DNA of 58,149 nt, from NCBI RefSeq assembly GCF_024721315.2, contig NZ_JANFAK020000044.1, positions 1-58,149 on the forward strand, read 5' to 3'. Shown one piece after another: positions 8,087 to 15,892 of the stretch (position 1 is the stretch's first letter; each line of letters opens with the position of its first letter). The notes beneath the pieces are model-generated. The model worked only from the letters and a program-made list of their open reading frames with translations. It did not search any database and was not told the origin of the DNA. A program made the translations under genes and the position numbers. Source of the stretch: Streptomyces sp. Isolate_45 (GTDB lineage Bacteria; Actinomycetota; Actinomycetes; Streptomycetales; Streptomycetaceae).

Positions 8087-8851
8087 ATGACCGCACGCTT
8101 CACCGGCAAGACCGTCCTCGTCACCGGCGCAGGTTCCGGCATCGGCCGGGCTATCGCACTCGCCTTCGCCGCCGAGGGGGCGGCGGTGGTCGCGGCAGGA
8201 CGGACCGCCGTATCGCTCGACGAGACGGTAGCCCTGATCGAGAAGGCCGGCGGTACGGCAGCCGCGGTCACCGCGGACGTGACCCGCTCCGATGACGTCA
8301 GGGCCTTGGTACGCCGCACCGTCGAACGATTCGGCAGCCTTGATGTCGCCGTCAACAACGCGGGCGTCTTCCGGGGCGGCGCACCCATAGCCGACCTCCC
8401 CGAGGAGGACTGGCGCACCCTGCTCGACATCAACGTCACCGGTGTGCTCCTCGGACTCCAGGCCGAAGTCGCCCAGATGCGCGACCAGCCGACCGGCGGC
8501 GCGATCGTCAACATCTCCTCCAACCTCGGCGCGCACACACGCATCCCGGGCGTGGCCGGCTACATCGCCACCAAGGCGGCCGTCTCCGCCCTGACCCGGG
8601 CCGCCGCCCTGGACCACATCTCCGACGGGATCCGCATCAACTCGGTCAGCCCCGGCGCGGCCGACACCACCATGTCGCTGTTCCCGGGCGAGACCGAAGC
8701 CGACCGTGCCGCGCGGATGAGGGGCTCGTCGCCGCTGGGGCGGGTCTCCTCCACGGCGGAGGTCGCGGCAGCCGTGCTGTACCTGGCCTCGTCGGATGCC
8801 GCCTCCGTGGTAGGCAGCGATCTGGTCATCGACGGTGGCGTCTCCGCCTGA
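8087..8851 (+). CDS. SDR-family NAD(P)-dependent oxidoreductase
   Basis: This classical short-chain dehydrogenase/reductase (254 residues) has the cofactor motif TGAGSGIG at residues 13-20, NNAG at 90-93, an active-site serine in NISS (144/145) and Tyr159-X3-Lys163. The C-terminal VVGSDLVIDGG is typical of the FabG-like branch. The start has AAGGAG eight bases upstream. Being third in the TetR-MFS-SDR unit, it probably modifies or detoxifies the same compound the transporter exports. The substrate is unknown. Confidence 0.93.
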   Translation: MTARFTGKTVLVTGAGSGIGRAIALAFAAEGAAVVAAGRTAVSLDETVALIEKAGGTAAAVTADVTRSDDVRALVRRTVERFGSLDVAVNNAGVFRGGAPIADLPEEDWRTLLDINVTGVLLGLQAEVAQMRDQPTGGAIVNISSNLGAHTRIPGVAGYIATKAAVSALTRAAALDHISDGIRINSVSPGAADTTMSLFPGETEADRAARMRGSSPLGRVSSTAEVAAAVLYLASSDAASVVGSDLVIDGGVSA

Positions 8852-8957
8852 CCGGGATCACGGCCGTACGCCGGTCCCGTACCCAAGGGGGCAGGTACCT
8901 CGACGCCATCCGGTCGACCCTCGGCAGCACCGGCTCGACCCGGGCTCCGGTACGGGC

Positions 8958-9902
8958 TCAGGTACGGGGCCGGGTACGGGGCCGGCCGGTGCCGGCGGTC
9001 ACCTCGCGTGCGATGCGACGCCATTCGCCTTCCCCTCCGGGCAGGGGCCAGGCCCACGTCGGCTGTTCCACGGTCTTCAGGTCCTGGAGGCGGCGGCCGA
9101 GCCGCGGGCCGGCGGTGGCGGCGCCGTCCGGGACGGTGGGACCGTGGACGGCGCGGAGCTCGGCGTGGCGCGCCAATTCGTACTCGTAGGCACCCACGGC
9201 GTCGTCGACGCGTGCGGCCAGGTCATCGCGCGGCACCGTACGGTGCAACTGCAGCAGTGGGGGCTCGACGGACTCGGCGATCGCCGCGGCGAGCCGTGCG
9301 TGGCCGTCCAGGATCAGATGACAGTCCAGGCCGCTGACCCACCACAACAGAACGGGTGGGAGGGTCCCCTCACGGGCCTGCTTGCGGTACGCCTTGACCC
9401 GGCTGTCGCCCGGACCGGGCATGGGCCTCAGCGGCAGGATCTCCCAGGACACGGAGTGGAAGAACCAGTCGACGTATCCGTCCGGATGGCCCTCGACGAG
9501 CATCGAGCTCCAGTGCTCGGCGTGCGAGGTGGCAGCGTGGCGTCCGCGCTGGAGTGGGCTCTCGCACGAGAGCAACCATCGCCCGTCGTGCAACGGGCTG
9601 CCCGGCGAGTCGCCGAGGTGGCGCGCGAAGCGGTGGGCCCACCCATCCGGGCGGCCCGACAGGGCACGCCCCGCGTCGGCGCGCAGCGGTGGGACGAAGG
9701 AGCGGTAGCCGTCGGCGCGCCAGAAGTCCACGCCCCGCAGGGGCTCTTCGACGACGGCGAGGAGGACGGGCCGCGACAGTTGGGAGACCAGCAGCCGCGG
9801 CCCGGCGGTGAGGACGGACAGCTCCGGCCGGTGGCGGTCCTGTACCTCCAAGGACAGGCCGACCCATGTGCCGTCGTCCCGCGTGACATCGCTGCGCTGC
9901 AT
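8958..9902 (-). CDS. Hypothetical protein with ParB/Srx-like motif
   Basis: The protein has 314 residues and no signal peptide or membrane segment. The segment LDCHLILDGHARLAAAIA (about residues 195-212) matches the DGHHRLAAA core of ParB/sulfiredoxin-fold domains, which bind nucleotides or DNA; I see no clear ParB helix-turn-helix. The rest (VDWFFHSVSWEILPLRPMPG) is not recognised. The ATG at 9902 is preceded on the minus strand by TACGCT and six bases, which fits a leaderless start. The C-terminus runs through a GGTACGGG-type short repeat (about 8949-8985) encoding RTRPRT, possibly an extension. Confidence 0.6.
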   Translation of the reverse strand: MQRSDVTRDDGTWVGLSLEVQDRHRPELSVLTAGPRLLVSQLSRPVLLAVVEEPLRGVDFWRADGYRSFVPPLRADAGRALSGRPDGWAHRFARHLGDSPGSPLHDGRWLLSCESPLQRGRHAATSHAEHWSSMLVEGHPDGYVDWFFHSVSWEILPLRPMPGPGDSRVKAYRKQAREGTLPPVLLWWVSGLDCHLILDGHARLAAAIAESVEPPLLQLHRTVPRDDLAARVDDAVGAYEYELARHAELRAVHGPTVPDGAATAGPRLGRRLQDLKTVEQPTWAWPLPGGEGEWRRIAREVTAGTGRPRTRPRT

Positions 9903-9940
9903 GCCGTGAGCGTAGTCGGCGACGACTCCGTGGTCGGGGG

Positions 9941-9962
9941 CTGTGCCTGTGCCTGTGCCTGT
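9941..9962. repeat. CTGTGC hexanucleotide repeat
   Basis: Three and a half copies of CTGTGC lie between the divergent ParB-like gene and the 3' end of the mycothiol-type gene. No function is evident. Confidence 0.7.
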
Positions 9963-9963
9963 T

Positions 9964-10542
9964 TCAGGGTGCCTTCCGCCCCAGGAGTGCGAGCAGTCGC
10001 CGCTCGGGAGTTGCGTCTTCGGAGATGGACAGGGCGGGTGCGTACATCCCGGTCGTCGCGAACCGGTCCGCCATGGGAGCGATCGCCGTCAGAGTCGCCG
10101 CGACCGCCTCGGCATCCAGTGACACATCGATGCCCGCGGCTTGCGCGAGGTCCCAGGTGTGGACGAGCGGCTCGATGACGGCGGTGGCAAGCACCCGATC
10201 AACGGTCACTTCGCCGTGATGTGAGGCGACTCGACGGTTCGGGTCCGCGGTGTTCAACAGCTGCCGCATCGACTGGACGGTGTCGGCCCAGGCACTCGCG
10301 GGTTGGCCTGTGACGGCTCCGGCCGGATCGGACCTCGGCTCACGCGGCCCCTGCCCGGACAGCAGGGAGGCGATCTGCTGCTGACCGTCGATGATGTGTC
10401 CCAGGACGTGCAAGCAGGTCCAACCCTCGCAGGGAGACGGGCTGTTCCAGCGATCCGCCGGCACGCGGTCGACGATGTCGGTCGTGTTGGTGAGTACGCG
10501 CATGTAGCGCGTCATGGTCCGGTTCACCGTGTGTGCGTTCAC
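9964..10542 (-). CDS. Maleylpyruvate isomerase-fold, mycothiol-dependent-type protein (TIGR03086-like)
   Basis: The protein belongs to the DinB-like/mycothiol maleylpyruvate isomerase superfamily, shown by the N-terminal four-helix region with CEGWTCLHVLGHI and the later EPLVHTWDLAQAAGID. The histidines of these motifs ligate a metal in characterised members. The GTG at 10542 gives 192 residues, overlaps the upstream TetR stop by four bases (GTGA) and has GGAG eight bases upstream. A second GTG (10527) and an ATG (10515) are alternatives; the two GTGs sit in a direct repeat CACACGGTGAAC. Translational coupling with TetR suggests the regulator controls it. Confidence 0.8.
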   Translation of the reverse strand: MNAHTVNRTMTRYMRVLTNTTDIVDRVPADRWNSPSPCEGWTCLHVLGHIIDGQQQIASLLSGQGPREPRSDPAGAVTGQPASAWADTVQSMRQLLNTADPNRRVASHHGEVTVDRVLATAVIEPLVHTWDLAQAAGIDVSLDAEAVAATLTAIAPMADRFATTGMYAPALSISEDATPERRLLALLGRKAP

Positions 10543-11135
10543 CGTGTGTGCTCCGAGTCCTGCGTCGACAACAGGGGGTGCAGGGCGTTCCAGGCGGCCA
10601 GGGACAGTGGTCCGGCCGCTCCGCCGGGTGGTTCGGTCCCGGTGAGCAGCCATCGACGCGTGTACTCGTGGGCCGGCCCGATCCATACGGCGATGACGAC
10701 ACCCAGGGAGAGTGCTTCGTCCCAACCGTGCCGTCGCAGCCACTCGGTGACGGCGCGGAAGAATCCTCGGCTGCTTTCCGCGATCCTGGGCGCGTCCAGA
10801 GGGGTGAACCAGGCGGGCGGGGTCGACAGGAACGCCGCGAGCTGCGGGTTCTCCTCCACCCACGTCAGGTGGCGGTGTACGACACCCTCGACACCGGCCC
10901 GCAGACCGGTTTGGGGGGTCAGGACGGCCAGCAGCTCGGCCTGGTGCTGTTCGAGCCCTTGGAGATAGACCGCTTCGGCCAGGTCCTGCTTGGTACGGAA
11001 ATGGTGGAAGAGGCTTCCGTTGCTGACCTCGGCCCGCTTCCGGACCTGCTCGACCGTCGTGCCCTGCACTCCGTTCTCGAGGAAGCAGCTCAGGGCTGCG
11101 GTCAGGATGCGCTGGTAGGTGTCGGGGCTCAACAT
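10539..11135 (-). CDS. TetR-family transcriptional regulator
   Basis: This 198-residue regulator has an N-terminal HTH (TTVEQVRKRAEVSNGSLFHHF, about residues 29-49) and a helical C-terminal domain. The start at 11135 is supported by TACTCT six bases upstream on the minus strand, which implies a leaderless message. The frame is open to 11234, but that extension would cover the operator repeats. The downstream mycothiol-type gene overlaps it by four bases, so the two form one transcription unit. Confidence 0.9.
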   Translation of the reverse strand: MLSPDTYQRILTAALSCFLENGVQGTTVEQVRKRAEVSNGSLFHHFRTKQDLAEAVYLQGLEQHQAELLAVLTPQTGLRAGVEGVVHRHLTWVEENPQLAAFLSTPPAWFTPLDAPRIAESSRGFFRAVTEWLRRHGWDEALSLGVVIAVWIGPAHEYTRRWLLTGTEPPGGAAGPLSLAAWNALHPLLSTQDSEHTR

Positions 11136-11141
11136 GGTGCC

Positions 11142-11166
11142 AGAGTAGCGCTCTAGAGTGCCACTC
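11142..11166 (-). promoter_or_regulatory. Direct-repeat operator before the TetR gene
   Basis: On the minus strand two 12-mers, GAGTGGCACTCT and GAGCGCTACTCT, lie one base apart. Each is itself nearly palindromic (GAGTG-G-CACTC is perfect). The second copy contains the TACTCT -10 element, so binding would block transcription. This is a plausible autorepressor site. Confidence 0.6.
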
Positions 11167-11282
11167 CATCGGTGATATCCGGTCACGTTCCGGGGGTGGG
11201 TCCCGGCCGCGCACCCGGCCCACCCGGCCCCCAACCCCCCACCCCGCCCGGCGGTGCGGCCCGTGCGTCGCTCGCGGAGGGT

Positions 11283-11783
11283 TCAGGCGGTGCCGGTGGG
11301 CTGCAGGTGCGGGGCGGCCTCGGCCACGGTGTAGGAGGAGGTGAAGGTGAAGGCGCGCGGGGACGGACCGTGCGCCCGCAGGTCCGCCAGTCGCTCCAAC
11401 GCCTCCTCGACGGTGGGGAGGTGACCGGCGGGAACCCACCAGAGAACCAGGTGCGGCTCGACGTGCCGCGCGAACCACTCACGGCGACGCCGCATCGCCT
11501 CCAGGTGCCCGCTCCGGTAGGTGAAGTCCCACAGGGACTCCTGCGTCTCCCACACGGACATGTTGACGATGACGTCATCTCCCGCCGGGCGCAGTTCGGT
11601 GGCGTCATCCGCCCCCTCTTCCACGAGCCGCCAGACGAAGCCGGGCGTGCCGTCGGCGGCGGAGTTGAGCGGTTCGAGCATCTCGACGAACGGCGCCATG
11701 CGCGGGTCGTCCAACGGGTGGCGGAGCGTGGCGACGTTGAGCAGGGCGAGGTGCGCGGCAGGGGCGTGCTGGGATGCGGTCAT
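11283..11783 (-). CDS. DUF3291-family protein
   Basis: The 166-residue soluble protein has the family features LALLNVATLRHPLDDPRM, FVWRL, NMSVWETQESLWDFTYRSGH and EPHLVLWWVPAGHLPTVEEA. DUF3291 members have a dimeric ferredoxin-like/antibiotic-monooxygenase-like fold and no settled function. It lies 32 bases downstream of an HTH regulator on the same strand and is probably cotranscribed with it. Confidence 0.85.
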   Translation of the reverse strand: MTASQHAPAAHLALLNVATLRHPLDDPRMAPFVEMLEPLNSAADGTPGFVWRLVEEGADDATELRPAGDDVIVNMSVWETQESLWDFTYRSGHLEAMRRRREWFARHVEPHLVLWWVPAGHLPTVEEALERLADLRAHGPSPRAFTFTSSYTVAEAAPHLQPTGTA

Positions 11784-11815
11784 GACCTCATCCCAGCACG
11801 CCCCACGTTTCTATG

Positions 11816-12523
11816 TCAATCAATATTGTTTTTAGAATTCTCGACCACCACGCAGCACTCCCCCGGGCGGGCCTCCATGCGGGCACGGACGGCGCCGTCC
11901 GAGCCGAGGAGACCCTCCAGCAGCGCGAGGTTCATGCCGCAGACGAGCGGCGGAAAGCTTTCGGCGACGGCATGGAAGGGGCAGTTGCGCATGCGCACGA
12001 CGGGCGCGTCCTCTTCGGCTTCCCCCTGGGCACCGTCCGCGCCCAGGGCGCGCTCGGGGACCTCCAAGTGCGGTTCGTAGCCCCGGGCGGCCAGTATTCC
12101 CATTGCCTCCTGGAGGCCGCCACAGGGTGCGGTCGAGCCGCGCAGGGCCTCGCCCCGCCTGCGGGCGGCCGCGCGGAGTCCGTCGTCCAGTCCCGCCTGC
12201 TCGGCGGCCTCGGCCAGCAACTCGGCGGCGGTGCGGTAGTCGCGAGCCGGCAGCGACACCGACCTCTCGACCGGCGCCCGCGTGTACACCTTGGCGGGAC
12301 GGCCCGCACCCGGCCCCGATCGGCCCGTCAGTCGGCGGCTACCGCTCTCCAGCAGCCCCGCGGCGGCCAGCTTGTCGAGATGGTGAGCGGCGAGCGTGCG
12401 CGCCACCCCGGCCGCCTCGGCGGCCTCGTTGCGGCCGACCTCGCGGCCCTGCGCCACCACGTACTCGTACAGACGGCGCCGCACCGGGTCCTGCAACACT
12501 GCGATCGCATCGATGTCCTCCAC
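11816..12523 (-). CDS. HTH regulator with conserved C-terminal cysteines (SufR/ArsR-like)
   Basis: The 235-residue protein has an N-terminal winged HTH (VRRRLYEYVVAQGREVGRNE through HHLDKLAAAGLLE, about residues 14-60). Its C-terminal part carries Cys134, Cys181, Cys195 and Cys223-Cys224 in NCPFHAVAE, VCGMNLALLEGLL and GECC. The spacing resembles SufR-type Fe-S sensing regulators, so metal or Fe-S cluster binding is plausible but unproven. The GTG at 12523 has TAGAAT six bases upstream, so the message is probably leaderless. The last residues (NSKNNID) use AT-rich codons unlike the rest, which suggests an altered 3' end. Confidence 0.75.
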   Translation of the reverse strand: MEDIDAIAVLQDPVRRRLYEYVVAQGREVGRNEAAEAAGVARTLAAHHLDKLAAAGLLESGSRRLTGRSGPGAGRPAKVYTRAPVERSVSLPARDYRTAAELLAEAAEQAGLDDGLRAAARRRGEALRGSTAPCGGLQEAMGILAARGYEPHLEVPERALGADGAQGEAEEDAPVVRMRNCPFHAVAESFPPLVCGMNLALLEGLLGSDGAVRARMEARPGECCVVVENSKNNID

Positions 12524-12555
12524 CTGTCCATTCTAAGAACAACTCAGGTTGGACA
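12524..12555 (-). promoter_or_regulatory. Promoter and inverted repeat of the HTH gene
   Basis: TAGAAT (minus strand, 12530-12535) lies six bases before the GTG start. It is enclosed by TGTCCA and TGGACA, 6-bp arms of an inverted repeat separated by 19 bases (12525-12555), a candidate autoregulatory site. Confidence 0.5.
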
Positions 12556-12795
12556 TAGATCGGCCCGACTCACGGGCCGAGGACCAAGCCGCCGAGCCTG
12601 CCGTCATGCGGCGAACCGCGCGGAGTGGGGATTCATCCGTTCTGCACCGACACCTCAAGAAGACGTCGGCCCGCGCACCTCCCGCGTCCTCCTACCGGCC
12701 CCTCGCCCGGACGAACGCCCGTCGTCGCTGGAGGGGGCGGCATCGAGGGGCTGACACCCTGTTCCCGGCCGTACGCGGGCCGGCATGCTGTGGCC

Positions 12796-13107
12796 ATGGA
12801 AGACACGCACAAAGGGCACAACTCCGTGGCGATCGTCACCGCCACCGGCGAGTACGACGCGGACACCGTGGGACCGATCGCCGAGGAGCTGAGCACGGCG
12901 GCCGCGACCCACCGCACCGTCGTACTGGACGCCTCGGCCCTGACCTTCGCCGACTCCTCCTTCCTGAACCTCCTGATCAGGGTCCACCGCACCACGGCCC
13001 TACGCATCGCGGCCCCACAGAGCCAGTTGCTGCGCCTCCTGGAGATCACCGGCGCGGACCAGGTCCTCGACCTGCACCCCACCCTGAACGAAGCGGCCCG
13101 GCCCTGA
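12796..13107 (+). CDS. STAS-domain anti-sigma factor antagonist
   Basis: This is a single STAS domain of 103 residues. The segment VVLDASALTFADSSFLNLLIRV contains the Ser54/Ser55 position that is the phosphorylation site in SpoIIAA/RsbV-type antagonists. The unphosphorylated form would bind an anti-sigma ATPase and free a sigma factor. CATGCT lies six bases before the ATG, a near match to the local leaderless pattern. The next gene encodes a HATPase anti-sigma-type protein, the expected partner. The open frame extends upstream to 12625 without STAS homology. Confidence 0.85.
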   Translation: MEDTHKGHNSVAIVTATGEYDADTVGPIAEELSTAAATHRTVVLDASALTFADSSFLNLLIRVHRTTALRIAAPQSQLLRLLEITGADQVLDLHPTLNEAARP

Positions 13108-13225
13108 CGGGCCACGAGCGGCACACATGAAACTCCCCGAGCCGGTGGCGGGCCTTTCCCGTGACCGCGCGAGCGACGTGTGCGAGGATCGCGTGGTCGA
13201 TTCGACACCGGGCAGACGCGGAGAC

Positions 13226-13675
13226 ATGGGACGGTCACGAGGCAACGACGAGCCGGGCGGACGTAGCGCCCGCCCGGAGGCGTCCCCCGCTCCTTCCCCC
13301 GCACCCCCACCCGCCCCGCTCCCCGTGACCGCGGCCGACGCCCGCACCCAGGTCGCGGCCGTGCTGCGACGAGCCGGGCTCCCCTGGGACCCGCGCGCGG
13401 TGACGGACGCCCTGATGGTCACCACCGAACTCGTCACCAACGCCATCCGCCACGGCGGCGGCCTGGCCGCGTTCCACGCCGATGTCCACGAGGGCGCGCT
13501 ACGGGTCTCCGTGGCCGACCACAACCCCCAACCCCCGATCACCCGCACCAGCCCGCCCGCCGGCAGCCGCATCGGCGGCTACGGCTGGCCACTCGTGCAG
13601 AGCCTCGCCGCCCACCTGAGCGTCACCACGCACGGCAACGGCAAGCTCATCACCGCGGACCTGAAACTCCACTGA
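13226..13675 (+). CDS. RsbW/SpoIIAB-like ATP-binding regulatory protein
   Basis: This is an anti-sigma-factor-type HATPase_c domain: an N box in TTELVTNAIRHGG, then RVSVADHNP (G1-like DxxxP) and GGYGWPLVQSLA (G2). It follows a disordered Pro/Ala-rich N-terminus. In Streptomyces such proteins are numerous and act as kinases of STAS proteins, or as inhibitors of SigB-group sigma factors. It lies 118 bases after a STAS gene, so they may form a pair. The start is uncertain: ATG 13226 gives 149 residues, while GTG 13193 (AGGA nearby) and ATG 13127 are in frame. Confidence 0.8.
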   Translation: MGRSRGNDEPGGRSARPEASPAPSPAPPPAPLPVTAADARTQVAAVLRRAGLPWDPRAVTDALMVTTELVTNAIRHGGGLAAFHADVHEGALRVSVADHNPQPPITRTSPPAGSRIGGYGWPLVQSLAAHLSVTTHGNGKLITADLKLH

Positions 13676-13699
13676 GCCGTCCGCCCCGTCCCGCGGACC

Positions 13700-13750
13700 G
13701 CCCGCGGCCCACCCGCTCCGCCGACCGGTCGGGGCGGGTGGGCCGCGGGC
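13700..13750. terminator. Bidirectional hairpin terminator
   Basis: A long inverted repeat (GCCCGCGGCCCACCCGC on the left, GCGGGTGGGCCGCGGGC on the right, with CCGACC/GGTCGG inside) lies between the converging HATPase and membrane-protein genes. Confidence 0.85.
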
Positions 13751-13798
13751 GGGCGGTGTTCGCCGCTGCGCCGTTCGCCGCTGCGCCGCAACCGGGGC

Positions 13799-14170
13799 TC
13801 AGTCCGCGTACACGACGATCAAGCAGAGTGCCGCGAACGGTACGACGGATGCTCCGAGCAGCGTCAGCACCGCCGGGACGGCCGCCGCCCGCCGCTCCCG
13901 ACCCTTGCGCAAACCCGCGCGGAACACCGCCCGAGCGGGGACGAGCGGCAGCACCACGAGGGAGACGAGGACGACCGGCACCAGGAACCGGCTGAAGGCG
14001 GTGGCGCCGGTTTCGGTGGCCAGGCGCCAGGCGGTCGAACCGAAGACGACGGCCGCGCCGGCCAACAGTGCGAACGAGAGGACCGACGCCACGGCGATGG
14101 TCAGCCTCTCCGCCCACCACTGGGCCCGCGCGCTCTCCCGGCGCACGTCCGTCATCCCGTCGTATCCCAT
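13799..14170 (-). CDS. Small integral membrane protein
   Basis: The 123-residue product has three hydrophobic segments (about residues 20-42, 54-75 and 97-121) and a basic loop (RKGRERR). The start at 14170 is set by GGAGGGGG six to seven bases upstream; the longer frame to 14266 lacks support. No family is recognised. It converges on the anti-sigma gene across a strong terminator. Confidence 0.7.
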   Translation of the reverse strand: MGYDGMTDVRRESARAQWWAERLTIAVASVLSFALLAGAAVVFGSTAWRLATETGATAFSRFLVPVVLVSLVVLPLVPARAVFRAGLRKGRERRAAAVPAVLTLLGASVVPFAALCLIVVYAD

Positions 14171-14314
14171 GCGCGTCCCCCTCCGCCACCGCGGTTCGGC
14201 GTCGTCACCGCACCGCAGGCCGATGGTACGGGGAGGGATGCGTCCACGCCGCGTCGAGACCGTCATCGGGCGGGAGTTGGCGTGCCGGCGGGTGGCCTTC
14301 GACGACCGGAGTTC

Positions 14315-15604
14315 CTACGCGGCCGGCTCCGGGGAGGGGCTCGGGCAGAACTCGGCCAGCAGGACGTCCGTGAACGTGGTGATCGGTGAGTTCCAGTCTC
14401 CATTGACGTTGACCGACACCATGCGCGTGCCGTTGCGGGTGCCGAAGGTATAGGTCCAGGAGCCGTTGATGGCTCCTCCCATGCCCCAGACCGTCACGCC
14501 GCAGGACAGTCTCTGCGAGGCGATACCGAGCCCGTAGGCGGTGTCGGGGATCCAGTTCCTGGTCGGGACCATGGTGAGCATCTCCCTCTGCTGGGCGGGG
14601 GGAAGGACCCGACCGCCCAGCAGTGCGCCGAAGAACCGGTCGAGGTCGCCGGTCGTCGAGATCATGCCGCCCGCGGCCCATCCCCAGGACGGGTTGAGTT
14701 CGGTCACGTCGTGGATGCCCGCGTGGGGGTCGGTCAGCATCAGCTTCGAGTAGTGCCGGCCGTGGGGTCCGTGGATGAGCGGATCGTCGCCGCGCGGCAG
14801 GTACGTCGAGGCGAGCCCGAGCGGGCGGGTGACGCGCTGCTCGATCGTGGTGGCGAGCGGCCGGCCGGTCACCCGCTCGATGATCATCCCGGCGAGGAAG
14901 TAGCCGGTGTTCGAGTACGCCCAGCCGCTGCCCGGCGCGAACGTGGGCGGATGGGACACACCGATCCCCACGATCTCCTCGGGGCGGTAGCTGTCGAAGC
15001 GGTGCTTGAGGAACGGCGTGTCCGCGCCCCGGGCCCTCATGACGTCGTCGTTGACGTAGTCGTAGATTCCGCTGGTGTGGTCGAGCAGTTGCCTGATGGT
15101 GATCCGCTCGGGTTGGTAGCCGGGGCCGCGCACGACGCCGGGCAGCCACTTCTCCACCGAGTCGTCGAGGGTGAGCCTGCGTTCGGCCGCGAGTTGCAGC
15201 ATGACGGTGGCCGTGAACGTCTTCGTGGTGCTCCCGATACGGAAGCGGTCCTGCTCGCGGCGCTGACGGCCGGTCGATGTGTCGGCCACTCCGGCCGTGC
15301 CGACCCACGTGTCACGGCCGTCCTGGATCCTGGCGAGGATCCCGGGCACGCCCCCGTCGGCCACGGCCCGGTCCAGCACGCGCTGAACCCCGGCGCGATC
15401 GCGAGGAGTCGTCGCCGCGGCCGCGGTCGGGGCCGCGACGGCGATCTGGGAGGCCACCGCCGCGGCGACGATCAGCCGCAGCCCCGCACGAATCCCTCGG
15501 CCGGGCTTGCGCATCGTGTTGCCGGTCCGGCCCCGGGCCGGACGGTCGCCGTGAGGACCGGAGACGGAGAGGGCGGTCTGTCGGGGCGTTGTCGTCGTGT
15601 TCAT
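14315..15604 (-). CDS. Secreted serine hydrolase (beta-lactamase class C/DD-carboxypeptidase-like)
   Basis: The protein has the penicillin-binding/class C fold motifs: Ser125-X-X-Lys128 (GSTTK), the YSN tyrosine motif in WAYSNTGY, and WGMGGAING near the KTG position. A signal sequence (about residues 31-64 of the longest form) predicts secretion. Family members are D-Ala-D-Ala peptidases, esterases or D-aminopeptidases; which one cannot be told here. Start 15604 gives 429 residues with about 30 residues before the signal peptide. ATG 15514 would give a canonical signal peptide, and neither start has a Shine-Dalgarno. It diverges from the MarR fusion gene across an AT-rich control region. Confidence 0.85.
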   Translation of the reverse strand: MNTTTTPRQTALSVSGPHGDRPARGRTGNTMRKPGRGIRAGLRLIVAAAVASQIAVAAPTAAAATTPRDRAGVQRVLDRAVADGGVPGILARIQDGRDTWVGTAGVADTSTGRQRREQDRFRIGSTTKTFTATVMLQLAAERRLTLDDSVEKWLPGVVRGPGYQPERITIRQLLDHTSGIYDYVNDDVMRARGADTPFLKHRFDSYRPEEIVGIGVSHPPTFAPGSGWAYSNTGYFLAGMIIERVTGRPLATTIEQRVTRPLGLASTYLPRGDDPLIHGPHGRHYSKLMLTDPHAGIHDVTELNPSWGWAAGGMISTTGDLDRFFGALLGGRVLPPAQQREMLTMVPTRNWIPDTAYGLGIASQRLSCGVTVWGMGGAINGSWTYTFGTRNGTRMVSVNVNGDWNSPITTFTDVLLAEFCPSPSPEPAA

Positions 15605-15714
15605 GAAGGAATCGTCGGACCCTGACGCAGGGTCAGGGTCAAGCCGGTGCGGGACCCGGCTCCCCTACGGCGGCCGGCACCTTGCCGACCCGCTGTTCCT
15701 GACGCGAGAACGCT

Positions 15715-15863
15715 ACGTTGCGTTTTAGCTTCCTGCAATACTGGCGTTGCGTGTGATCAATGATATTGCAGTTCAGTTGCCCATCTTGTTGCAATGACTT
15801 GAATCTCAACGCAACGTTTCGCCAGAGATTGCGTTGCATTTGTGCGACGGTGAACGCTATGGT
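15715..15863. promoter_or_regulatory. AT-rich divergent control region with repeated TTGCGTT motifs
   Basis: The spacer between the serine hydrolase and the MarR fusion is much poorer in GC than its surroundings. It repeats ACGTTGCGTT (15715), GGCGTTGCGT (15743), AACGCAACGT (15808, the exact reverse complement of the first) and TTGCGTTGCA (15829), plus TTGCAGTT and TTGTTGCA. A promoter TTGCAT (15834)-18 bp-TATGGT (15858) may serve the MarR gene. These look like multiple binding sites for one regulator. Confidence 0.65.
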
Positions 15864-15892
15864 GGAGCCTCCCGATGACGAAGGAGACCGCA

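Noticed and set aside
8835..10178. 447-codon plus-strand open frame
   Set aside because: It runs antisense through the ParB-like gene and the end of the mycothiol-type gene, with no recognisable domain; high-GC DNA gives many such frames.
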